From Alsobacter sp045348435 (GTDB lineage: Bacteria; Pseudomonadota; Alphaproteobacteria; Rhizobiales; Beijerinckiaceae), in NCBI RefSeq assembly GCF_045348435.1, contig NZ_CP157484.1, forward strand, positions 2,976,001 to 3,040,000: a stretch of DNA of 64,000 nt. Direction: 5' to 3'. Positions 51,531-60,202 of this stretch are shown in pieces. Position 1 is the stretch's first letter, and every line of letters begins with the position of its first letter. A program made the translations under genes and the position numbers. Below the pieces are notes generated by a model, which saw nothing but the letters and a program-made list of their open reading frames with translations, was not told the DNA's origin and did not search any database.

Positions 51531-51559
51531 GAAAAACCCCGGCGCTGGCGCGCCGGGGT
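51531..51559 (-). terminator. Intrinsic terminator of porin 1
   Basis: Arms ACCCCGGCG (51536-51544) and CGCCGGGGT (51551-51559). On the minus strand the hairpin is followed by TTTTTC, and it lies 27 bases beyond the porin stop. The rightward hydrolase ends just before it, so it may also limit read-through. Confidence 0.8.
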
Positions 51560-51586
51560 CGAGAAATCCTCGCCGGAGGCGGGAGA

Positions 51587-52978
51587 TCAGAAGTCGCGCT
51601 GGATCTTCAGGCGGCCGATGAAGGCTGAGTCCTGGCTGTAGAGCCGGGCGCCGGGATCGGTCGAGATGGCGGTGAAGATCGGCCCGTTGTTGGACTTGAT
51701 CCGCACATAGTCGACCTCGGCGCCGATGTCGAAGTCCTTGACCGGCGACCAGGTCACGTTGGTGCCCACCGTCCAGTAGTCGAAGTCGCGCAGCGGGTTG
51801 CCGAAGGTCGCGCCGCCGGCGGCCAGGAAGGCGCCGCCGGGAACGTCGGACTTGATGTAGGACGCGAACAGCGCCTGGCGGATGGTGGGCGTCCAGTAGT
51901 GGAGGCCGGCGGCGGTGAGGCCCCAGGCGGTCGTCAGGTCGAGCTTTCCGTTGAACGGGCTCGTGGCGTAGAAGGTCGCGTCCGGAAGGGCGAGATTGCC
52001 GAGGCCGCCGACGCCCGAGCCGAACGAGGTGGCGATGCCGAAGGGGTTGGAGGCGATGTAGCTCGCCGCGCCCTTGGTGTAGGTGCCCTGGAAGGTCAGC
52101 TGGTCGCCCGCCGCGAAGGGCAGGTTGAAGGTCACGCCGGCGTTGAAGGCGAAGCCGTATTTGCTGTCCGGCGAGAGGCCGTTATTCGTGGCGAGCGAGC
52201 CGACCTGGCCGACGCGCACGCGGTGGATCGCGCCCGACACCTGCGCGGTGCCCCAGCCCTGCTCGACGCGCAGATTGGCCACGACGTCCGGCATGGTGTC
52301 GCCCGTATAGGCGTAGAACGGGTTGGCCCCGCCGACGAGGTCATAGATCGACTGGCGGCGCTCGACATGCTCTTCCATCGACAGCGTGGCCGAGAAGCCG
52401 CTGCCGAAGGACGCCGTGTAGGCGAGCAGGTTGGTGTTCAGCGCCGAGCCGGCCGTGGTGCCCACATATTCGAGGTCGCCGGCGTAGAAGTCGAAGAAGG
52501 ATTCGGTGCGGCCGGCCGTGAGGCCGCCGAACTGGATGTAGGCGCGGTCGAGCGCGACTTCCGTCTGCGCCTGGCCGGCGTAGTCCACGCCCGTGCCCGT
52601 GAAGGCGACGCCCTGGCGGGCCGAGGAGCCGGAATAGATCTGGCCGATGCGGCGGGACACGTCGTAGCGCACATAGGCGCGCAGCGTGCCGTACTCGGTG
52701 GCGGTGCGCGCGTCGATAAAGATGCGGCCGGTGCTGCGCGAGCCGGTCGTCGCGTCGTTGCGGGCGAAGGGCTGGCCGTACTGGTACTCGTAGCGGGCGC
52801 GGCCGCCGATCTTGATGCAGGTGTCCGTGCCGGGGATGTAGAAATAGCCCTCGCCCATCGTCGAGCAGACGCGGACATACTCGACCGGCGCCGCCTTGCG
52901 GGAGGGAAGATCCGCCGCACCCGCCGCGGTCGTCATGAAAGCCGCCGCCGAGGCGAGCAGGAGGGTGGAAACGCGCAT
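51587..52978 (-). CDS. Porin (Porin_2/Omp2-like), copy 1
   Basis: A 463-residue outer-membrane beta-barrel with a signal peptide (STLLLASAAAFMTTAAGAA) and the conserved start ADLPSRKAAPVEYVRVCS ... GTDTCIKIGGRARYEYQYG, with two Cys that may form a disulfide. The sequence alternates hydrophobic and polar residues and ends in RLKIQRDF, the C-terminal Phe needed by the BAM machinery. It is the rightmost-transcribed end of four consecutive porin genes and shares a GGGGACTGAT leader before its ATG with copy 2. Confidence 0.93.
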   Translation of the reverse strand: MRVSTLLLASAAAFMTTAAGAADLPSRKAAPVEYVRVCSTMGEGYFYIPGTDTCIKIGGRARYEYQYGQPFARNDATTGSRSTGRIFIDARTATEYGTLRAYVRYDVSRRIGQIYSGSSARQGVAFTGTGVDYAGQAQTEVALDRAYIQFGGLTAGRTESFFDFYAGDLEYVGTTAGSALNTNLLAYTASFGSGFSATLSMEEHVERRQSIYDLVGGANPFYAYTGDTMPDVVANLRVEQGWGTAQVSGAIHRVRVGQVGSLATNNGLSPDSKYGFAFNAGVTFNLPFAAGDQLTFQGTYTKGAASYIASNPFGIATSFGSGVGGLGNLALPDATFYATSPFNGKLDLTTAWGLTAAGLHYWTPTIRQALFASYIKSDVPGGAFLAAGGATFGNPLRDFDYWTVGTNVTWSPVKDFDIGAEVDYVRIKSNNGPIFTAISTDPGARLYSQDSAFIGRLKIQRDF

Positions 52979-53231
52979 CGATCAGTCCCCTTTGGCGCAA
53001 ACGGCCTTCATATCTCGATGGGACGGAGCATGTCGTTCGCACCCGCAGCATACAACCTGCGATTGCGTTCTTGAGGTCTAGCGCGGCGCGGTTCCGCCCT
53101 GGGTGTGACGGCGCGGCAACAATCGTGAGGGCGAAAAGCCGAGAGGCGCCAAAGGATTGCGCGACTTGCCTAGCGATTGGGCGCGTCGCCGCCGGCAAGT
53201 CGCCGGGCGCAGCGGCGACGCCGAATCAAAA

Positions 53232-53258
53232 AAGCCCCGGCGCAGGGCGCCGGGGCTT
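53232..53258 (-). terminator. Intrinsic terminator of porin 2
   Basis: A perfect 12-bp stem (AAGCCCCGGCGC with GCGCCGGGGCTT) and a three-base loop, followed on the minus strand by a TTTTTTGA run. It lies 18 bases after the porin stop. Confidence 0.88.
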
Positions 53259-53276
53259 CTTCGGAGAGTGGTCGGA

Positions 53277-54614
53277 TCAGAAGTCGCGCTGGATGCGCAG
53301 GCGCGAGATGATCGCGTCGTCAGACTTCACGAGCACGCGCGGGGAGTTCGCGAGGCCGGAGAAGACGCCGCCGTTCGAGCTTTCCACGCGGAGGTAGTCG
53401 ACCTCAGCCGCGATCACGAAGTCCTTGACCGGCGACCAGGCGACGTTGCCGCCGACCGTCCAGTAGGTGAAATCGCGAACGCTGTTGGCGCCGGTGGCGC
53501 CGCCGGCGGCCGTGAACGTCGAGCCGCCCACATCGACCTTGGCGTAGCTGCCGAACACCGAGGTGCTGACAGTCGGCGTCCAGTTGTGGATCGCGGCGGC
53601 GGTCAGGCCCCAGGCCGTCACGAGGTCGAGCTTGCCCGTGCCGCCATTGGCGGTCGTGAAGGCGTCGGGAAGACCGAAGCCGATGGCGCCGACGCCGGTG
53701 GAGATGCCGTTGCCGGTGACGCGGCTCGGGTTGCCCTTGGTGTAGGTGCCCTGCAACCAAAGCTGATCGCCAGCGGCGAAGGGCAGGTTGAACTGCACGC
53801 CGCCATTGACGGCGAAGCCGTACTCAGCGCTCGGAGCAAAGCCGCCGATGGCCGCCGTCGTGTTCACGACGCGAACCTGATGGACGGCGCCGGACAGCTG
53901 CGCAGCGCCCCAGCCCTGCTCGACGCGCAGGTTGGCGACGACGTCGGGAGCGCCCGCGCCGGCGTACTTGCCGATCGTCGGGCCGGTGACGACCGTCACG
54001 CCGCTGCGGGTCTCGATCGGATCCTCGAGCGCGATCGTGGCCGAGAAGCCCTTCCCGAAGCTGGCCGAGTAGGCGAGCATGTTGTGGGCGGAGCCGTCGC
54101 CGGCCGTCGTGCCGATCACTTCCAGGTCGCCGGCGTAGAAGTCGAAGAACGACTGCGTGCGACCGGCGGTCAGGCCGCCGAACTGGACGTAGGCGCGGTC
54201 GAGCTCGATCGAGGTGGAGGTGCTGGGCACCGCAGAGCCCACGATCGCGGTGCCGTTGCCGGTGCCGCTGGCGAGAGCGCCGTTGCCGCGGCCGAGCTGG
54301 AGCCGCACATAGGCGCGCAGCAGGCCGTACTCGGTGGCGTTACGAACGTCGGCCTGGATGCGGCCGAGCGACTTCATGCCGGTGACATTGTCGCCGCGGG
54401 TGAAGGGCTGGCCATAGCCGTAGTCGAAGCGAGCGCGGCCGCCGATGCGGATGCAGGTGTCGGTGCCGGGAATATAGAAGAAGCCGGCGCCCTGGGCCGA
54501 GCACACGCGAACGAACTCCACCGGAGCGGACTTCTTGGACGGGAGGTCCGCCGCATAGGCGGAACCGGTGGCGAGAATGGCCGCCGACCCGAGCAGGAGG
54601 TTAGAAAAGCGCAT
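53277..54614 (-). CDS. Porin (Porin_2/Omp2-like), copy 2
   Basis: A 445-residue outer-membrane porin. The signal peptide is FSNLLLGSAAILATGSAYAA, then ADLPSKKSAPVEFVRVCS and GTDTCIRIGGRARFDYGYG, with the same two Cys as copy 1. It shares YVQFGGLTAGRTQSFFDFYAGDLE with its neighbours, and ends RLRIQRDF. I start at 54614, where AAGGGGACTGATTCAA precedes the ATG. It has its own terminator and 5' region, so the porins are separately transcribed. Confidence 0.93.
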   Translation of the reverse strand: MRFSNLLLGSAAILATGSAYAADLPSKKSAPVEFVRVCSAQGAGFFYIPGTDTCIRIGGRARFDYGYGQPFTRGDNVTGMKSLGRIQADVRNATEYGLLRAYVRLQLGRGNGALASGTGNGTAIVGSAVPSTSTSIELDRAYVQFGGLTAGRTQSFFDFYAGDLEVIGTTAGDGSAHNMLAYSASFGKGFSATIALEDPIETRSGVTVVTGPTIGKYAGAGAPDVVANLRVEQGWGAAQLSGAVHQVRVVNTTAAIGGFAPSAEYGFAVNGGVQFNLPFAAGDQLWLQGTYTKGNPSRVTGNGISTGVGAIGFGLPDAFTTANGGTGKLDLVTAWGLTAAAIHNWTPTVSTSVFGSYAKVDVGGSTFTAAGGATGANSVRDFTYWTVGGNVAWSPVKDFVIAAEVDYLRVESSNGGVFSGLANSPRVLVKSDDAIISRLRIQRDF

Positions 54615-54779
54615 TTGAATCAGTCCCCTTTTTGGCTGTCGCCTGAAGCGACACTGCGCGCCGGCATGCCTGATCGCAATTGTTAATTTGATAATTGCTA
54701 TGCAGCGCCTTGATTGGAAAGCCGGTGTTGCAACTCGGGCACACCCGGGCGGACGGTCTTTTGCGACCCCAAAACGCAA

Positions 54780-54806
54780 AAAGGCCCCGGACACGCCGGG
54801 GCCTTT
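54780..54806 (-). terminator. Intrinsic terminator of porin 3
   Basis: AAAGGCCCCGG (54780-54790), loop ACACG, CCGGGGCCTTT (54796-54806), followed on the minus strand by a T run and GCG. It lies 20 bases beyond the porin 3 stop. Confidence 0.87.
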
Positions 54807-54825
54807 CCGCGTTGGAAGAAAGAGA

Positions 54826-56244
54826 TCAGAAGTCGCGCTGGATGCGGATGCGCGAGATGATCTGATCGTCCTTGTTGACCAGCTTGCCGGTCGGATCGCT
54901 CTTGAACTGGGTCAGCGTGTAGCTGCCGCTCGCGCGGACATACTCCACCTCGACGCCGATATCGAGATCCTTGACCGGCGACCAGATCAGGTTCGTGCCG
55001 ATGGCGTAGTAATCCCAATCCCGGAAGGTGTTGCCGTTGAAGTTGGCGGCGATCCCGGGAGCGTACTTGGCGCCGGCGTTGCTGGCGGCGTTGCTGAAGT
55101 CCGTCTTCACGTAGGACGCGAAGAGGCCCTGGCGAACCGTGGGCGCCCAGTAGTGCAGCATCGCGGCCGTGAGGCCCCACTGCGTGGTGAGCTCGAGGTT
55201 GCCCGCGCCGCCATTGGCGACGACGACGGCGTCGGGAGCCGAGCCGCCGAAGGCGCCGACGCCCCAGAGCGCCTTGCCGAAGCCGAAGGCGTTCGACGTC
55301 ACATAGGTCGAAGCGCCCTTGGCGTAGGTGCCCTGCAGGTAGAGGGCGTCGCCCGCAGCCAGCATCGGCAGGTTGATCTTCACGCCCGCATTGACGGCGA
55401 AGCCGTACTCGGTGCTCGGAGCGTAGCCGCCCGTCGCAGCCGGACCCGCCATGCGAATCTGGTGCAGCGCGCCCGACAGCTGGGCGGAGCCCCAGCCCTG
55501 GGTCAGGTTGAGCGCCGCGACGACGTCGGGAGCGCTGTTGCCCGAATAGCCCGCATAGCCGAAGCCGCCGGCCGGGGCGCCGAAGCCGCCCGCCGTCAGG
55601 TCGCTGATGGCTTCACGACGCTCGACGCCGTCTTCGATCGACAGGGTGGCCGAGAAGCCGCCGCCGAACGAGGCCGTGTAGGACAGGAGGTTTGTCGGGC
55701 CGAGCGACGAGCCGGCGGTCACGCCGTTGAACTCGAGGTCGCCGGCGTAGAACTCGAAGGCCGACTGCGTGCGGCCGGCGGTGAGGCCGCCGAACTGGAT
55801 GAAGGCGCGATCGAGGTAGACGCCCGTCTGCGCGGCCGTGAAGTCCGTCGAGGTGCCGGCGAAGCCCTGGCCGATGCGGTTCGTCGTGCCGGACGAGAGC
55901 GTGCCGATGCGGCGATGCAGCTCATAGCGCACATAGGCGCGCAGCAGGCCGTACTCGGTCGCGGTGCGGGCGTCGAGGAACATGCGGCCGACGGCGCGCG
56001 AGCCCGTCAGGTTGTTGGCGCGCTCGTAAGGCTGGTTGTACTGGTACTCGAACCGGGCGCGGCCGCCGACGCGGATGCAGGTGTCAGTGCCCGGGATGTA
56101 GAAGAAGCCGGCTCCGAAGGTCGAGCAAACGCGAACGTACTCGACGGGAGCCGCCTTCTTGCTGGGGAGGTCGGCCGCCTGGGCCGCGACCCCGGTCGCC
56201 AGCAGAGCCGCCGACGAGAAGAGGACGGAGGAAAACTTCATCAT
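54826..56244 (-). CDS. Porin (Porin_2/Omp2-like), copy 3
   Basis: A 472-residue outer-membrane porin, the longest of the four. Signal peptide SSVLFSSAALLATGVAAQAA, then ADLPSKKAAPVEYVRVCS and GTDTCIRVGGRARFEYQYN; the end is RIRIQRDF. It is close to copy 1 in the N terminus and to copy 2 elsewhere. The gene opens ATGATG with AGGAG upstream; the second ATG (56241) has the better spacing. Porin_2 proteins form trimeric general diffusion channels. Confidence 0.93.
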   Translation of the reverse strand: MMKFSSVLFSSAALLATGVAAQAADLPSKKAAPVEYVRVCSTFGAGFFYIPGTDTCIRVGGRARFEYQYNQPYERANNLTGSRAVGRMFLDARTATEYGLLRAYVRYELHRRIGTLSSGTTNRIGQGFAGTSTDFTAAQTGVYLDRAFIQFGGLTAGRTQSAFEFYAGDLEFNGVTAGSSLGPTNLLSYTASFGGGFSATLSIEDGVERREAISDLTAGGFGAPAGGFGYAGYSGNSAPDVVAALNLTQGWGSAQLSGALHQIRMAGPAATGGYAPSTEYGFAVNAGVKINLPMLAAGDALYLQGTYAKGASTYVTSNAFGFGKALWGVGAFGGSAPDAVVVANGGAGNLELTTQWGLTAAMLHYWAPTVRQGLFASYVKTDFSNAASNAGAKYAPGIAANFNGNTFRDWDYYAIGTNLIWSPVKDLDIGVEVEYVRASGSYTLTQFKSDPTGKLVNKDDQIISRIRIQRDF

Positions 56245-56484
56245 GTGCTCCTGAAAATGCCCCGCCGGAGTCAGCCCCTCAGCGGCATTCCTTCACGCCC
56301 TCACGTTGTCGGATGACGGCGCAGGACACAACAAAGTCAGTTCGTAATTTAGCCATTATCAAGCAGCGCCATGAGGCCTGTGCTTAAAAAGTGACAATTC
56401 ACGCAACCACAACACGCAAAATGGATCGATGGCGCGCAAAGCGGGTTGAGTTGGCCGGGGCGAAGCCTCGAACCCGCCGCCGAC

Positions 56485-57690
56485 TCAGAAATCGTGCTGG
56501 AGCCTGATGCGGCCCGTCCACGCAGAGCTTCCCGTGCGCCCCCGAGCGACCACATCCCACAGGGGCTGCGCCACGGCGATCGACTGCCAGAGGATCTCGG
56601 CCGCCGCCTGGCTGTTGCGGACCGGCGTCCAGACCACGTTGGCCCCCACCGTCCCGATCCGCGCCGAGGCGTAGCGCGACGGCCCGTCCTGCCCGGCCCA
56701 AACGGCGAAGGCCGCCAGGCGCAAGGTCGGCGACCCATCGTGGATCAGGCTGACGCCCGCGCTCCAGGCCCGGTTGGAGACCGCGCCCGCGCGCGTCGCC
56801 CAGGCGTCGGCGGTCCGGGGGACTACGCCCGCCACGCCCGCATAGCCCCACCCGACATAGTCGCTCGCCGCCGACGCGAACGCGGCCTGGGCGCGCAAGC
56901 GCGTCCTGCCCTCCGGCCAGAACGGCGGAGTCTCCCACGAGATCTGCGCCGCCCAGCCATGGACCGCGCGAGCGCCGGGCAGGTCCGGCCTGGTCTCATG
57001 CAGAGCGCCGGCGGCGTGGAGCCGGTGCCCCCAGGCGGATCCGCCCAGGGTGACGACGCCATCGGGCCGCCGCGCGCCCGCCGGCGCCGCTCCGGCGACG
57101 CCGACGCGCCGCTCGGACCCGTCCTCCAGCGAGACCGAGGCGGACCAGTCGTCCCAGAGCGGTCGGCTGTACCCCACGAGCGCCACCGCGCCGCGGTCCG
57201 AGCCCCGCCCGTTCGCCCCGCCGCCCAGCAGGGTGACGCCGCCATTCGGAAAGCCGCGATCAAAGAACGACCAGGCGCGCCCGGCGGTCAGGCCGGACCA
57301 CTCCATGGAGGCGTATTCCAAGTCGGGCGGGCGGAACTCGACCCAGCTGGTCGGCGCGCGCCGAAAGGTCATGCGCAGGATGGCGCGGACCGGGCCCTGG
57401 TCGGTCAAGGCCGCCGCGTCGAGGCCGAGCGTGCCGCGCGTCTCGGTCCAGGACGCGTCGTCGGCGCGGCGCGCCGTCTGGTCGTAGCCGAAATCGTGGC
57501 GGATCCGGCCGCTGATCTTCAGGCAGAACGCATTCCCGGGCGACTGGAAGAAGCCGGCGCCGAAATCCGGACAGGGCCGCAGGACTGCGTCAGGCGCTGG
57601 CGCCGCGGCCCGAGGCTCCGCCCTCCCCGCCCCGACCATCGCCGGGAGAATGGCGAAACACACGCAAACAGATAGCCAACGCGCAACCAT
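56485..57690 (-). CDS. Porin (Porin_2-like), divergent copy 4
   Basis: A 401-residue member of the same family but clearly diverged and shorter. It keeps the pattern RPCPDFGAGFFQSPG and AFCLKISGRIRHDFGY with the two Cys, the central WSGLTAGRAWSFFDRG, and a C-terminal RIRLQHDF. The usual ADLPSKKAAPVE segment is replaced by an Ala/Pro stretch after the signal peptide. The codon choice is still typical of the host. It may be an older duplicate with a different specificity or a poorly expressed relic. Confidence 0.82.
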   Translation of the reverse strand: MVARWLSVCVCFAILPAMVGAGRAEPRAAAPAPDAVLRPCPDFGAGFFQSPGNAFCLKISGRIRHDFGYDQTARRADDASWTETRGTLGLDAAALTDQGPVRAILRMTFRRAPTSWVEFRPPDLEYASMEWSGLTAGRAWSFFDRGFPNGGVTLLGGGANGRGSDRGAVALVGYSRPLWDDWSASVSLEDGSERRVGVAGAAPAGARRPDGVVTLGGSAWGHRLHAAGALHETRPDLPGARAVHGWAAQISWETPPFWPEGRTRLRAQAAFASAASDYVGWGYAGVAGVVPRTADAWATRAGAVSNRAWSAGVSLIHDGSPTLRLAAFAVWAGQDGPSRYASARIGTVGANVVWTPVRNSQAAAEILWQSIAVAQPLWDVVARGRTGSSAWTGRIRLQHDF

Positions 57691-57812
57691 GCGACGGCCA
57701 ACGCTTCAAAATGAAGGACGCCCCGAAAAGGGCCTGAAACGCGCTCAGCCTACGCCGCGAGCGCGTCCGGTCTACCGACCTCAGCTGGTGAGAATCAGAC
57801 CTGCAACCGGGT

Positions 57813-58310
57813 TCAGACGGCGGGGGCGACGACACGCACGTCGATGCGGCCGGTCGCGGGATTCTCGCTGTAGCGGATCTCCTGCCCGGCCTGGTCGATC
57901 ACGCCGAGGTCGACCTCCCGGTCGGGAAGGATCGCCACGGCGCGGTCCTTGACGAACACGATGACCTGCCCGCGGCGGCCGGCCTGGACGGCCGCCATGC
58001 GCTTCAGCATGGCCAGGATGTCGGGACGCCGCCACGCGACCGGATAGTCGGGGTCCACATAGGCGCTGACGCGCCCTCCCCCGAACTCCAGCGCGAAGAC
58101 CACCTTGGACCTCTCGGGCTTCAATTCGGCAGGAAATTGCGGATCGGCCAGCCAGAGGCACCCGAAGGTGCGGCATTCGCCCGGCCGCGTTTCGTAGACG
58201 CCGCAGCCCACGCCCTTGCGGCAATGGCCGCACCATGCGCCCGCGGGCTTGTCCAGTTCCGCGACCCTCAGAACCTTGCAGCACAGCGTGCAGGACCCAC
58301 AGCTCTTCAT
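57813..58310 (-). CDS. YkgJ-family cysteine-cluster protein
   Basis: A 165-residue protein with nine Cys in its first 51 residues (SCGSCTLCCKVL at 3-14, then Cys27, Cys30, Cys36, Cys46 and Cys51 in WCGHCRKGVGC ... RPGECRTFGCLW). This is the YkgJ/Fe-S-like cluster family, predicted to bind zinc or an iron-sulfur cluster; function is unknown. The second half is a beta-rich domain without Cys. I start at ATG 58310, with CGGAGG 12 bases upstream, not at the earlier in-frame ATG. Confidence 0.85.
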   Translation of the reverse strand: MKSCGSCTLCCKVLRVAELDKPAGAWCGHCRKGVGCGVYETRPGECRTFGCLWLADPQFPAELKPERSKVVFALEFGGGRVSAYVDPDYPVAWRRPDILAMLKRMAAVQAGRRGQVIVFVKDRAVAILPDREVDLGVIDQAGQEIRYSENPATGRIDVRVVAPAV

Positions 58311-58379
58311 GAGCGACAGCCTCCGACCCGGTCCGCCCTTCCATGCCATCCTGCGCAGCGCCGCGCCAGCGCGGATCGC

Positions 58380-60107
58380 CTACTCGGCGGCCAGCATCTC
58401 GGAGGCGCCGGCGCCGCCCGGAAACGACAGGACGCAGCGCAGGCCGGCGGGCTCGTAGTCGATCCTCACCGCCCCGCCCGCTTCGCCGGCGAGGCTCCGC
58501 TCGATCATGGTCGCGCCAAATCCCTTGCGGGTGGGGCTGACGACGGACGGTCCGCCCCGCTCCAGCCATTCCAGCCGCAGCGCGCCGTCCTCCAGGGTCC
58601 AGTTGATGGCGACGCGGCCGGTCTCGTTGGAGAGCGCGCCGTATTTGAGCGCATTGGTCAGCAGCTCGTGCATCACCATGGACACGGCGAGCGCGGCGCG
58701 CGGCTCCAGGCGCACCGGCGGGCCGCCGCGGACGATCCGCTCGCGCTGCCCGGGCGGCTGCAGGCGCAGCACGGCCTCCAGAATGTCGTCCAGGCCGGCG
58801 CTCTCCCAGCTCTCGCGCAGCAGCAGCTCATGCGCCTTGGCCAGCGCGGCCAGGCGGTCGTCGAGCTTGGCCGCGACGGCCGGGTTCACCCCTTCCCGAC
58901 GCAGCGTTTGCGTGACGAGGGCCTGCACGATGGCGAGATTGTTCTTCACCCGGTGGTCGAGTTCGTGGATGAGGAGGTCGCGCTCCTCGTGCCTGCGGGC
59001 GATTTCGTCCATGAGGCCGTCGAACGCGGCGCCGACCGCCTCGATCTCGCCCTGCTCGGGGCTCGAGCCCACCCGCGCCGTCAGGTCGCCGCCCCGCCAG
59101 GCGCGGATGGCGTCCAGGATGCGTCCGATGGGGCGCTGCACGAAGCGTTCGCCGAACTCCCTGGCGCCGAGCAGAGCGCCGGCGACGCCCAGCAGCGCGA
59201 TCAGCAGCCCCACGCCCGTCGCGCGGTCGATCGCCTCGAAGCTCGCGTCGGAGGAGAGCCCCGCGCTGATGTAGAGCGGGAGGCGGGGCGTGGCCGGGAT
59301 GTAGCCGATCACCCGCGTGGTCCCGTCCTGGCTGACGACGGTCTCCACGCCGGGCGAGGGCGCGTGCACGAGCCGCTGGAAGGCGTCCGGGATGCGCGTG
59401 CCCAGGAACCGTTCCGGGAAGGGCTCGCGGAAGACGATCACGCCCTCGGCGTCCGCGATCGTGAGCGCGCCGCCCGGCGAGAGCCCGCGTTCGCGCAGGC
59501 GCTGGCCGAGCGCCTGGAGATCGATCCCAGCCGCCAGAACGCCCATGACGGCGCCGTCCGCGCCCCGGATCGGCAAGCTGACGGGCAGCGTCGGCCGGCC
59601 GCTCTGGCGCCCCACCGCGTATCCGCCCACGGTCGGCTTGCCGCTCTCCAGCGCCGACCTGAAGAAGGGCGCATCCGCGTAGTTCTGCTGCGGGCGGGGG
59701 GGATTGCGGCTGCAGCGCAGCCCGCCCTGCAGGTCGATGGCGACGATGCCCGTCACCAGCGTCACCTGGTTCTGGAGATGGCTGAGGTAATCCGCGCAGT
59801 TTTCGGCGTCCAGGTTGCGGACGGCCGGCGCCGAGCTGACCGCCAGCAGCAGCCCGTTCACGCCCTCGATGACCCGGTCGAGTTCCGAAGCGGCCAGGCG
59901 GGCGCTTCGCAGGGCCATGTCGTTGGTCTCGGCGACCCTCGAGCGGCGCAGGGTGATCTCGTTGAAGACGATGATTGCGATCGCGGGGACGAGCGCCACG
60001 ACGGCAAGGGCGAAAAGACGTTGCCGGAGTGTGAGATTCAAGGCGGCAGCCAGCGTTGGGATCGCGCGGCGCAGTCTAGCACGAACATGAGCTTTGCAAC
60101 CCAGCAT
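58380..60107 (-). CDS. HWE-family sensor histidine kinase with periplasmic sensor domain
   Basis: A 575-residue membrane kinase. An N-terminal membrane segment (RLFALAVVALVPAIAIIVF) precedes a ~250-residue periplasmic dCache-like sensor (NYADAPFFRSALESGKPTVGG ... IADAEGVIVFREPFPERF), a second membrane segment and a HAMP-like linker (RPIGRILDAIRAWRGGDLTARVG). The kinase core has ELDHRVKNNL with His385 as the likely phospho-acceptor, HELLTNALKYGAL and the defining WLE triplet. AAAGGGG precedes ATG 60107. No response regulator is adjacent. Such kinases often feed general stress pathways in alphaproteobacteria. Confidence 0.9.
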   Translation of the reverse strand: MLGCKAHVRARLRRAIPTLAAALNLTLRQRLFALAVVALVPAIAIIVFNEITLRRSRVAETNDMALRSARLAASELDRVIEGVNGLLLAVSSAPAVRNLDAENCADYLSHLQNQVTLVTGIVAIDLQGGLRCSRNPPRPQQNYADAPFFRSALESGKPTVGGYAVGRQSGRPTLPVSLPIRGADGAVMGVLAAGIDLQALGQRLRERGLSPGGALTIADAEGVIVFREPFPERFLGTRIPDAFQRLVHAPSPGVETVVSQDGTTRVIGYIPATPRLPLYISAGLSSDASFEAIDRATGVGLLIALLGVAGALLGAREFGERFVQRPIGRILDAIRAWRGGDLTARVGSSPEQGEIEAVGAAFDGLMDEIARRHEERDLLIHELDHRVKNNLAIVQALVTQTLRREGVNPAVAAKLDDRLAALAKAHELLLRESWESAGLDDILEAVLRLQPPGQRERIVRGGPPVRLEPRAALAVSMVMHELLTNALKYGALSNETGRVAINWTLEDGALRLEWLERGGPSVVSPTRKGFGATMIERSLAGEAGGAVRIDYEPAGLRCVLSFPGGAGASEMLAAE

Positions 60108-60202
60108 ACCCCTTTGGGCCGCGGGCGACTCTTGAGTTTCGGCCGCTGCGGGCGTTCCCTGCGATCGGCGGCGCGCCGGCCGCGCCTCACGAGGATGTCC
60201 GC

